DNA of 64,000 nt from NCBI GenBank assembly GCA_030844895.1, contig CM061231.1, positions 83,362,706-83,426,705 on the forward strand. The letters run 5' to 3'. Under the pieces are notes generated by a model that had not been told where the DNA came from, ran no database searches, and saw nothing but the letters and a program-made list of their open reading frames with translations. This DNA comes from Ambrosia x helenae (lineage: Eukaryota; Streptophyta; Magnoliopsida; Asterales; Asteraceae). The position numbers and the translations under genes are program-made. Shown here one piece after another: positions 33,831-43,527 of the stretch. Position 1 is the stretch's first letter; the number at the start of each line of letters is the position of its first letter.

Positions 33831-34261
33831 TTAATTGATTACCAATATAAGTTAAACTAATATTAGAATAATGTATTAATTGGAGAGTTGACACTACTTA
33901 TGTAGAGACTTTGAATCTTATTAAATGTGTAATTAAAAGGATAATTAGTATGTGTAATTTCTTACCATTATTAACCAAAACTCAAAATTTGAAATTTTGT
34001 ATATTTTCAATTTTCATTTGAATTTTGAAATTCAAAATTCGAAATTTAACTTATTACCAACATAAATTACACTAAATTTAGAAAGTAAGTAATTTAATTG
34101 TAATAAAGAAATTTAATGTGTTTCTAATTTATGTCAGTTTCCTTTCTCATTCTCATTTATTGTTTTTTTGTTAAAAAAGGTAAAAAGAATAAAACGTGGA
34201 TATTTATATTAGATATTCTAAAAAATGTAAATAGATAAATATAAGGAATAAAGAGATTACC

Positions 34262-34370
34262 TAAGTAATTTGTAGCAAAAGTCATCTCAAATTTGTCTTC
34301 TGAGAACTCCAGCTTCTGAGAAAACTTGTCTGCGTTATTTGTAATATGAAAATTATATTCTTCGTCAGTA
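34262..34370 (-). other. Possible exon remnant upstream of the helicase exon
   Basis: Minus-strand reading LTDEEYNFHITNNADKFSQK and onward is open for about 38 codons and ends TTACTTAG|GTAATC, a plausible donor. An in-frame stop precedes it. The product is not recognised; Helitrons of plants may carry OB-fold (RPA-like) proteins, but that identity is not shown here. Confidence 0.3.
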
Positions 34371-34400
34371 AGTTACTTAGATATTTAAATATTAGAAATT

Positions 34401-35689
34401 ACAAGTGAAAGATCCACTAAAAAGGATTTTTTTCCATTTAGAATATCTTATAGAAATATCAACTTAAAAATATTTCTACTATATTTTAATCTCTCTCTTC
34501 TTTAAACCCACGATAATCATTCCATATTATTAGCCTCCAATATAGGAAACTCATTTAAATTTTCAATCAATTCAAGGATTTTGAATTTCGAATGAATGAT
34601 TAAACTGGAGCCCCATATCCGAATACATTAACCCATTATTCATTTATTCAAGAATCAAACAATAAAAAACATTCACTCCTGATGATGAAGATCCAAAAAG
34701 AGATGATCCTCAATAACACATGAAAGAACACTAACATGAACATTCTTGAACACATACAATAACCCTACTGATCCCATACAATAACTCCCATTAGCAAACC
34801 CACCCTAGAATTAACATTTTAAAACATAAATAAAATTCAGAACAAAACAATGTACAAATCAACAAACACATACATATGAAACCTCTTATTTTTACTGATA
34901 TCAAGATCATACCTTTAAAAGCAAGTCGGTCCAACCAATCAAGTGTTTAAGATTATTAAATATCTTTAATTGAAATTAACAATGTTATTATTATTAATTT
35001 AAATTTAAATACGATATATATTGTTGACTAAACTTAAATTTAATTTACTATTAATTTACATATGGTGTATATATTAGGTAATTGCCAACTTTATTTCAAT
35101 CAAATTTAAAAACATAGGTAATTGTCGCTAGGTTTGTCAACTTTATGCTTACATTTATTCTGAAATATATTTTTGTAAGTATGTTTAAATGATTACCGAA
35201 AAATATTCATTTATTTTTTTATACAAACTTTACAAAAATAATATAACTAACATCTATATAATAAATAAGGCTTATTATGTTAAACTTAAATTCGTATTAA
35301 TGTTACTATAAATTCGGTCAATTATTAAAAGATAGTAATAAATAATATTAAATTGGGTCAAAATATTATTAATGTAAATCGATAACAATCATTAGGATTC
35401 AAATTTCAAATTAAATAACATTAAATTCGGTCAACTTTATTAATGTAAATAAATAACAATAATTCAGAATTAATAAAATTAATATTGGTCTAATATATGC
35501 TCTGAATATGGAATGTAGGATTGAATACTAATGTATATGTAAAACAACAAAATACATCATCTATCAATTCTAATAAAACCAACCAAGATTGTCCTTTGTA
35601 TGTGGCCACTATAACGACATTGTTGTGTATGTTTTTAGAGACCAAAAATTTGTTCATAATTGTTACATGTGATTGATGAATAAATGTGT
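34401..35689. other. AT-rich intergenic, nothing recognised
   Basis: No coding or structural feature supported on either strand. Confidence 0.5.
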
Positions 35690-36840
35690 AGTCTTTTTAT
35701 GTTAGTATATGCTAACACATGCTAGTGATGTCCCATTATGTGTTTGAGGATTCCGACTAACATGTGTATCTGTTCCAGTGTTGGTTTTCACGAGTAGGCT
35801 ATTGGAAGAAGGCGGCGTTGGTGATGTGGCTGTGGTAAGTGATGTTTTTTTTTTTATAAAGCTTATAAATTTTTAATCTTTTGGTGAATAGGGTGTTTAA
35901 ATAATTTTTGTATTCTATTTAATAATTTTTTGGCAAGTGAAATTGCTATGAACTCGTATAGGGTACATGTCTATTTTTTTTGCGGTCCGAGTCTTGTATG
36001 CTCACACACGTTAGTGATGCTAACACATGCTAGTATATGCCCAACTAACAAGTGTTAGGGTCCATATGACATACGTTATTTTTCAGTAGACATGTGTTTT
36101 AGAATATGCTAACACATGCTGCAGATGTCTTTTATTATATTATATATTTCATGAATATGAGGATAATATTTTGGTATATGGATTTGGATTGGTTCTGATT
36201 TGATTTTTTAAATTTATTATTGTTTGGATTTCAAACCCTATTAATCGTATTTGAGTAGTTGTATTAACATAGTTGTAATATTGAGTATGAAACACTTGGC
36301 ACTGCAGATTTAGTGTTGTTTATACACATGTTAGTGATGCTAACACATGCTAGTATATCCCATACTAACAGGTGTTAGGGTTCATATAACATACGTTAGT
36401 ATATGCCAACTAACATGTGTTAGGGTTCATATGACGTACGTTTATTTAAGTAAAACATATGTTTTAGAATTCACTACATATGTCTGTGATGTCTCATTAT
36501 GTGTTTTGGAGAGCCCAACTAACACGTGTTATCTTTTTTGTAGGTGAAGAGATGTTTTTGTTTTAAAGATGAAGATGGGTATCAAGAACGAAGCATAACT
36601 AGATCTTTTTTATGTTGTTATGATAGTTTTTTTTGAACATTTACAAATAATTATGTATGTATGAAAAGTGTTTTGATACATTTTTAGTATTGATTGTTAT
36701 GATCGTTTTTATCATTTATTAAATAAATACACATTTTATGTGTTCTTTTATTATGTTCTTTTAGTATATGCTTGTTAACACATGTTAGCGATGTCTCACA
36801 CGCGGTCAGAATTTTGTATCACAACACTAACGTACGTTAA
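35690..36840. repeat. Dispersed minisatellite of GCTAACACATGCTAG-type units
   Basis: Units combining TGCTAACACATGCTAG, ACTAACATGTGTTAGG and CATATGACATACGTTA recur about eight times, near 35705, 35750, 36010, 36050, 36105, 36335, 36370 and 36400, in varying order and with insertions between them. The core is near-palindromic (ACTAACA.GTGTTAG). There is no open frame of note. Confidence 0.7.
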
Positions 36841-37101
36841 TTTTGATGCTGAAAAAAGTGCCATAAAGTAGGAGAGAGAGTGACTTGACAAGTGTCAAAT
36901 CAACCTTTATAAACCTAGGATTCAGAAAATTAAATTATAAAAATTAATGTAAGATTACCTTAATGCCCTTAATCCTATTTTTATTAAGGTGGCCCACTTG
37001 CTTTTTGATTATTATATACAAATAATTTGATCAATGGTCTCCATAGGGTTTGCAAGGTTTTTCCAATAGATAGGGTTTCCATATTATCCAATAAATAGGG
37101 T

Positions 37102-37171
<70 letters not shown>
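36841..37171. repeat. Terminal module shared with 14384-14610, ending in (TA)n
   Basis: The order GAGAGAGAG, GACTTGACA..GTGTCAA, CCCTTAAT, GATCAATGG, GGTTTCC and AGGGTTTCTA before (TA)n is the same as the reverse complement of 14384-14610. Overall identity is moderate. The TA microsatellite occupies about 37099-37168. Confidence 0.5.
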
Positions 37172-37302
37172 TCATTAAATATCCAAATATTCAATAAAAT
37201 TCATTTCTATTTATTTTTTGTTATATATATATATATACATATATTTGAAGCAAAAGATAAATAGAAATGAATTTTATTGAATATTTGGATATTTAATGAA
37301 GA
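37169..37302. repeat. Perfect 45-bp inverted repeat (hairpin)
   Basis: 37169-37213 (TCTTCATTAAATATCCAAAT...) is the exact reverse complement of 37258-37302. A 44-base spacer containing (TA)n separates them, and the arms extend inward a few more bases with one mismatch. Perfect arms in AT-rich DNA suggest a young MITE or fresh inverted duplication. Confidence 0.9.
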
Positions 37303-38136
37303 AAAATAAATAAACAAATAAAAAGATAATAATGTGTTGAAATTTCATGGTGTTACAAGTAGGTGATGAAGATGATATAATAAATCGACCCAAGCACACT
37401 TTAGTTCACACTTAAAATAACATCAATCTATTATCCTATGACTAGTTAAAATACTAAAGTCGAATTTAAAAAAACCCAGTGTTGTCAGAACCGAACCAGA
37501 CGTTAAACTGGTCTTCTTATCAAGTCCATTGGTCTGACCGTTAGGCCAGATGTAAGAACCGGGTAGCGTCGTAAATATTATAAATTATAAAATAAATATG
37601 CTTAAATTAGAATAATTTAATTAATTTCCGGCTTTCTCCCCTAAAATTCTGGTTCAACTGGCTGGTTTTCTGCTCTAACCTCCATTTTTCCTGTCCAAAC
37701 CCCGGTTCGCATCAATCCGGTTCAACCCCTAAGCCAAACCGGCTAGGATCCCAGTTCCCGATCCAAGTATCAAAACATTAAAAAAAAACAAAAGAATGCT
37801 AAAAAGTTGCACCAGTGCACATTTGTCCAAGCCTTTGGTCTTTTAACATATCTGCCAATCTACTAGAATGAAAATAAGAAATTACACAAGTCTAGAACTT
37901 TTACAAACACAAGGTACTATAGCACTAAATCTAAGTAGTAAAAAAAGTTAACCTCAATCTTGTTCTGGTGTACTAGGTTGCCTCAATGGAACTGGCCTCG
38001 TTGAAACGTATACAAATGGCCACGTGATCGAATTCGTTTCTAGTTAGTATCTTAACCAAAGTTACTTTACACATGGTGGTTGATATACTAACATTCAATT
38101 CTGGTAACACGTACACTAATTCTAACTGTCTAAACG
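37303..38136. other. 3' flank of the LRX gene
   Basis: Includes a stretch rich in AACCGG/GGTT motifs (37480-37760, CAGTGTTGTCAGAACCGAAC onward) that looks like a decayed DNA transposon, without clear paired ends. No gene supported. Confidence 0.4.
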
Positions 38137-40468
38137 TTAGTATCCTGGATACATTGGTGGTGGTGGTGACGGGTAACGTGAACCGATTTCTGGTGGAAGA
38201 ACAATGTCGTCGAAGGGTATTGGTGATAGTGGAGGCTGGACCGGTGGTGGTGGCGGCAAGTGTGTAGGTGGTGGTGGAGTGAATACCGGTGGCGGTGGAG
38301 AGTGGGCCGGTGGCGGAGGTGATTGAACTGGTGGCGGAGGGATTGAACTGGTGGTGGAGGGGAGTGTATTGGTGGTGGGAGTAATTCTGGGACCGGTGGG
38401 GGAGGGCATTGGACCGGTGGTTTAGGAACTGGAACTGGTGGCGGGGGGCAGTGGACCGCTGGTTTAGGAACCGGAACTGGCGGTGGAGGGAAGTGGACCG
38501 GTGGCTTAGGAATTGGAATCTGCGGCGGAGGGTAGTGGACCGGCGGTTTAGGAACTGGAACATGTGGCGGAGGGGAGTGGACCGGTGGTTTAGGAGCTGG
38601 AACCGGTGGCGGAGGGGAATGGACCGGTGGTTTAGGAACTGGAACCGGTGGCGGAGGTGACTGAACTGGTGGCTTAGGTATTACTGGTGTTGGAGGTGAT
38701 TCTGGTTCGACCGATGGGGGTCTAGGCTTAGGTATTGATGGTGTTGGAGGCGATTCAGGAGCCGGTGGCGGTCTCGGCTTAGGTATTACTGGTGTTGGAG
38801 GTGATTCTGGAACCGGTGGCGGTCTAGGCTTAGGTATTACTGGTGATTCTGGAGCTGGTGGCGGTGTAGGCTTAGGTATTACTGGAGTTAGAGGTGATTC
38901 AGGAGCCGGTGGCGGTCTAGGCTTAGGTATTACTGGTGTTGGAGGTGATTGAGGAGCTGGTGGCGGTCTAGGCTTGGGTATTACTGGTGTTGGAGGTGAT
39001 TCAGGAGCCGGTGGCGGTCTAGGCTTAGGTATTACTGGTGTTGGAGGTGATTGCGGAGCTGGTGGCGGTCTAGGCTTGGGTATTACTGGTGTTGGAGGTG
39101 ATTCAGGAGCCAGTGGCGGTCTAGGCTTAGGTATTACTGGTGTTGGTGGCGGGGGTGGTGAAGGAACCGGAGATGGTTTCGGCACCTCTTCAGGAATTGG
39201 TGTTGGAGGAAGACTAGGGGTTTTGGTGGTTGTGGAAGTGGTTCAGGTATTGGTCTCTTTGGTGGTTTTCTTCTTTTAGACTCTTCGTCTGTTTCTCCTT
39301 CCTCCCTACACCCAAAGGAATCACAATCAATCGGCCGGTTCAGCACAGGTGAACACTTGTCCTCATCCTTCTGATCCGGTTTCCCCGGTATACAATTTTT
39401 CCGGTAATCAAAAACCGCATCCGGTTTCAGCGGTTTTTCACATTTCTTTTCCAACCCGTTAAAATAATTATCAGAAAACGTAAAGTTGATAAGTTTTGGC
39501 AAGGTACAAATAGCCTCAAGTACCGTACCAATAAACTCATTATGCCGAATATCCATCATCTCAACACACTTTAGATTCTCAAAGCCTTCAGGAATTGACC
39601 CCACAAATTTATTGCCACTTAAATCCAAAACCGTTGTATTCTCAAGCAATCCTATTTCCTCCGGAATGCAACCCGAGAGTTGATTGTTAGCAAAAATAAC
39701 CTCGTCTAACTTAGTCATTTCACCAATGGTATGAGGAATGCATCCTTTAAACTCATTATCCGCGAAGACAATCACCGACGCGTTCGAATTCCCCATGTTT
39801 TCGGGGATATTCGAGCTAAATCGATTGTTATTCAGGAAAATAGCATCGAGATCTAGATCAAATAGTTGAGGTGGTAACGCCCCTTCAAAATTATTGTATC
39901 TAATGTCTAGATACTTAAGTTTAGGCATCTCCAAGACAGCGTTAGGAAACGCGCCCACAAATCGGTTATTACTTATGTCGAATTCGTGAAGGATTGTAAG
40001 CTTTGAGAAGCTGTCCGGGACAATCCCGCAAAACCTATTGGAGTTTATATGAAATACGCTAAGATCGGCTAATAGACCAAGATGTGGGACGAGTTCGCCT
40101 GCGATATCCCCATGGTTTAGGTCGATTCCAGCAACTGTCATCAGATTGGGATCATCGGGTGCTTTGGCGCAAAACACGCCGTTATATGAGCACACATCTA
40201 TACCATCCCAGTTTTTTATCATGTTTTCGGGGTCCGAAAATATTACCTTTTTCCATTCTTGAAGGGCATAATACGCCTTTTTAAGCCTTAAATTAGGAAA
40301 ATGTAAATGTACATCAACGCGGATTTCAAAAACATCCGTTTGAGACTCGGCGTCTTTTGTCTGGCCTAGGTGACGGCGCGTAATGGCAGCAGCGAAGGCG
40401 TTGTTTAGTGAACGGGACGAGATTATGGAGAGAATGGAGAGGAAAAGAAAGCAGCAAAAGGCTTTCAT
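38137..40468 (-). pseudogene. LRX: Leucine-rich repeat extensin (LRX), two frame breaks
   Basis: LRX proteins are secreted cell-wall regulators: an N-terminal LRR domain binds RALF peptides and the extensin tail anchors it in the wall. From the ATG at 40468 (MKAFCCFLFLSIL) there is a signal peptide (about 1-28), then a stretch with ALQEWKKVIFSDPENMIKNW. About ten LRRs follow (residues about 105-350; VFHINSNRFCG, LDIRYNNFEGALP, LDLSGNKFVGSIPEG), then a Cys-bearing hinge. The frame breaks near 39235 and moves to 39185-38350. That frame encodes 17-residue repeats PPTPVIPKPRPPPAPES, then PVPKPPVHSPPPP units. A second break near 38345 leads to the last frame (38409-38137), which ends in SPPPPMYPGY, the family C-terminus. 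The gene has no intron, as is usual for the family. Both breaks lie in repetitive GC-rich DNA, so sequencing error is a real alternative to a pseudogene. The longer frame upstream to 40639 is 5' UTR. Confidence 0.88.
38670..39150 (-). repeat. Coding minisatellite, 51-bp unit, in the extensin domain
   Basis: About nine units of 51 bp (one of them shortened) encode PPTPVIPKPRPPPAPES with small changes. Such arrays vary in copy number and promote slippage. Confidence 0.88.
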
Positions 40469-40789
40469 GATGGAATTCCAGGTTTTTGGGTATAGTTTGG
40501 TTTGGAATTCATGAAGGGTGTTATGGTTCAGGAATCTATATTTAGCAACAGATCCTCTCCATGCACCTCTAAAACGCAATACAACTTTATTTCTAGAGAC
40601 ATTCCTTGATAATCGCTTGATTTTGTCACTCAAATACAAGAGGCGCTTGTTATTCTTTCCTTAAAAAGAACTTTTAGTTATTCGTTCTTTTAATCTAACT
40701 CAAAACATGCCAAAATAATAATTAGTAGGAAAAACATTCATATTCCTAATTCACACATACTAAAAAACGTGTAACCTGGACAATTCCCA
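40469..40789. other. 5' flank of the LRX gene
   Basis: Holds the presumed promoter and short 5' UTR. No other feature seen. Confidence 0.5.
40536..40544 (-). promoter_or_regulatory. TATA box of the LRX gene
   Basis: TAAATATAG on the minus strand, 68 bases before the ATG at 40468, a usual distance for a plant gene with a short 5' UTR. Confidence 0.55.
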
Positions 40790-41046
40790 TTAACACGTCC
40801 GCGTTGAGCCCGTTTCTTTTTGCGGTTATCCTAGATGAGGTGTCTAAGTCCATTCAGGAGACATTACCGTGGTGCATGCTTTTTGCTGATGACATTGTAT
40901 TAATCGTGGAAACTATAAGCAAAGTCTGAATATGAGGTTAGAAGAATGGCGATTAGCTTTAGAGGGAAAAGGTTTAAGGATTAGCCGCTCTAAGACGGAG
41001 TACATGCACTGCGATTTCAGCGGGGCAAACAACGAAGATCACATCC

Positions 41047-41049
41047 AGA
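41047..41049. repeat. CACTA target duplication AGA (left)
   Basis: AGA precedes the left end and AGA (44996-44998) follows the right end; 3 bp is the CACTA target length. Confidence 0.8.
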
Positions 41050-41659
41050 CACTACAAAAAAATGCCATTTAGTGGCACACACTCTTAGTGACATTTAGTT
41101 TTTGTGCCACTAATATAAGGCTCTAGTGGCACTTTACATGTGCTACATTTGCTTAATCCATAGTTTTAGTGGCATTTTATCATTTATGCCATAAAATTAA
41201 GCTTTTAGTGGCACACTCTTAGTGTCATAGGGTTTTAGTGGCACTTTATATGTGCTACATTTGCTTGACCCATAGTTTTAATGACATATATCACCTATGT
41301 CACAAAACTAATCTTTTTAATGGCCATTTAAGTGTGCCACTTTTATGAAACATACCAATTTATGGCTTTTACTTATATGCCGTTAAATATATCCAACGTT
41401 TTTCACTAATCAATAAACAAATTAATTTTTTTCTACCCACAAAAATATTTCACTAAGTTAAAATTAAAATTAAAGGAAAATACATGTGTATATATATATT
41501 TTAAAAAATCTTTTACTTTTTGTTTATTAAGATCAAACACAACTATATATTTTTTTAATAAAACCAACTATATATAAGAAAAAAAGTAACTTAAATCACT
41601 TCAAATTTTTTTTACCAAATTTTTGACCTAAATTTTTTCCCGCTTGGGAGGGAAATTAT

Positions 41660-42090
41660 CCCTCTAAATCATTTTTATGGGTTTTCAACTTTTCATTAAT
41701 ATTGTACCAAAAGAAAAGAAAGAGAGAAGTGTTTTCATTCTCCTCAAACCTGCTACTTCTCTGCTCTTACACAAACCCATCTCTACCCTTCCAAATAATC
41801 ACCATCACCCTTCCCACCGATTTACAGTGAACAACCACCATCCCTACCACCTTGCTGGCCTATTCACCTCCACCCACCAATCGACAGCCATCACTTGCCT
41901 TCCACCTCCGAGTACTTCTCTTTCCCTACTCATTTTCTACTCGTCGATTTCCCTAACCTCGTGAATTTCTATTTCCCTCCAATTAAGCCAAAAAATGAAC
42001 CCCAACACAAGTTGAGCCAGAAGCGCCGTGTTCAAGTTTTCATCTTTCATCGGCCATCTTCATTCGAGGTTACTTTTATCTTCTGAATCA
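41660..42090 (+). other. C-rich leader-like segment inside the CACTA element
   Basis: A pyrimidine- and CCACC-rich stretch, open in several frames (41677-41964, 41895-42086). It could be captured 5' UTR sequence of the ELP4-like fragment or another gene. No domain recognised. Confidence 0.35.
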
Positions 42091-42561
42091 TCAAAGTTAT
42101 CGATCCATTATTGTTCTTGACCATCGTATAAAGGAATGTTATGCATATCTTTTTATCGATTTGAATAGTTTCCAAACCCTAGGTGTTCATTTTAGAACTA
42201 ACAGACGATTAAGTTAAATTGACCTAAAGTTTTGTTCGTAAAGTTTTTCACTTTACACTTATTAGTGATGTGAGGTATCACGAGGCTTTAGGTGGTTTTA
42301 AGTTGAGTTTATTAATATTATTATTTGCAGTTTCACATTGCAAAACTAATTCTGTAATTGATTGATACAGTTCTTGCATAATTATTTATCCTAAACTTAT
42401 TTAGTGTAGTTTTTACCTTAGTTTTATTAGGAGGAGTTCCTAATAATATGCTTCTTTAGAACTGTTTCTTGTGGTTTTTTTTAATCTAATTGAACTTAGT
42501 TATATATATGATGATGGGTATGCTGTGTTGTTCATTAGTTATTCAGTTTCAGGGATAAATC

Positions 42562-42732
42562 ATGGCTTCTAGTAAAGTTCGAACGAGTAGTTTCTCGCGG
42601 AAGGTTTTGGCTGCGCCCACGTCTTCGATCCCCGGGCTTAAGTATGGACCAAATGGCACAATCTTTCTTTCATCAGGCATACCTGACCTTGACATTAAAG
42701 GGACATATCATGAGTCCAGAGTCTTTATTTTG
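42562..42732 (+). pseudogene. ELP4: Captured first exon of Elongator complex protein 4 (ELP4)
   Basis: The frame starts MASSKVRTSSFSRKVLAAP and continues GLKYGPNGTIFLSSGIPDLD, close to what is known of plant ELP4 N-termini (RTSSFSR..., GLK.GPNGT.F.SSGIPDLD). ELP4 is part of the Elp4-6 ring of Elongator, needed for wobble-uridine modification of tRNA. The match stops after PDLD, just before the expected Walker-A-like LGGG. What follows (KGTYHESRVFIL then a GT) is unrelated, so the captured piece ends near 42696. The rest of the gene is absent. The fragment lies inside the CACTA element on the plus strand. Expression from a captured promoter is possible but not shown. Confidence 0.75.
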
Positions 42733-42837
42733 GTACACCTAACTGATTTGCGTTCATGAAACACACATATGGGTTCTTTTCTGTTTATTTTTTATTTCTT
42801 TCAATCATATATGAATACCATTATTTGTTTACTATAG

Positions 42838-42909
42838 GTGTGTGCCTTATGATGAACTGTGTTTAACTATACGCCTGCCAGACGCTCAATCAAATGTTTA
42901 TAGTCGCAG
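42838..42909 (+). other. Exon-like segment inside the CACTA element
   Basis: Flanked by TACTATAG| and |GTAATT. It is open in the frame CVPYDELCLTIRLPDAQSN and onward for its whole 72 bases. Phase does not match the ELP4 fragment. Source gene unknown. Confidence 0.4.
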
Positions 42910-43467
42910 GTAATTTAATTTTAAAGTTCGTCTCATGTTTACCTTTTGTTGTCCAAAAGTTAACTGTTAGGAACATGATATGTTGAGGATTGAATTGAGA
43001 AGAAGTTCTATTATATTATAGTCGATGTTGTTCCAAAAAAAAAAAAAGAAAGAAACATTAGTCAATCACATTAAAAGTCCTTGACTTTTGAGGAATTAAT
43101 TCATGGCAAAAATGATGATTTCACAGGTATAGTGGTAAAGGGCAAACACAATAAACTGATTGGACAATGAGGTAGGCATGGGCTGGTTGAAGGATGCATT
43201 TACAGCAGTTTGTAGTGCCTTGGCCGATTGTTTTTGCGTGTGCATATATATAAAAATAATATAGACGAGTGTTGTGCTAGGTTTGTTTTAAACTTTATTT
43301 TTGAAAAACTATATTCATATATACCAGAAAATGCAGATTTATGGGATTTTTTTTTGTATAATTAGGTTGTCTCCATGTGAACAAGTAGTCTTGCTAGATG
43401 CTTGAATCCTACATGTGGTACAAGTCATGAAAGAAAGGTTGAATTCCAGTGAGACTAGACAACGAAG

Positions 43468-43527
43468 ATGGAGCCGTGCGACCTCGGTTGTGACTCGGAA
43501 AGTGAAAACGAGCAACATTCTTATGAG
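43468..43527 (+). other. Second exon-like segment inside the CACTA element
   Basis: ATG-led frame MEPCDLGCDSESENEQHSYE ends exactly at a GAG|GTAAAT donor. Acidic, no domain recognised. It may be the first exon of the element's own gene or a captured piece. Confidence 0.35.

Larger units (their letters stand above)
32622..34400 (-). mobile_element. Helitron 3' part with helicase remnant
   Basis: The 3' terminus on the minus strand is a hairpin with a 7-bp perfect stem and 2-base loop (32634-32649, CCGCGTG-GA-CACGCGG). CTAG (32622-32625) follows 8 bases later, then T. The end of a PIF1-type helicase lies about 70 bases inside. Rep/helicase proteins drive rolling-circle transposition. The rest of the helicase and the Rep domain are not seen, so this copy is decayed or interrupted. 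The 5' limit is arbitrary. Confidence 0.75.

Noticed and set aside
37480..37760. Possible DNA transposon with AACCGG motifs
   Set aside because: The ends do not pair convincingly and no target duplication was found.
38409..39279. Gly- and Arg/Trp-rich plus-strand ORFs
   Set aside because: Shadows of the proline-rich extensin domain on the opposite strand.
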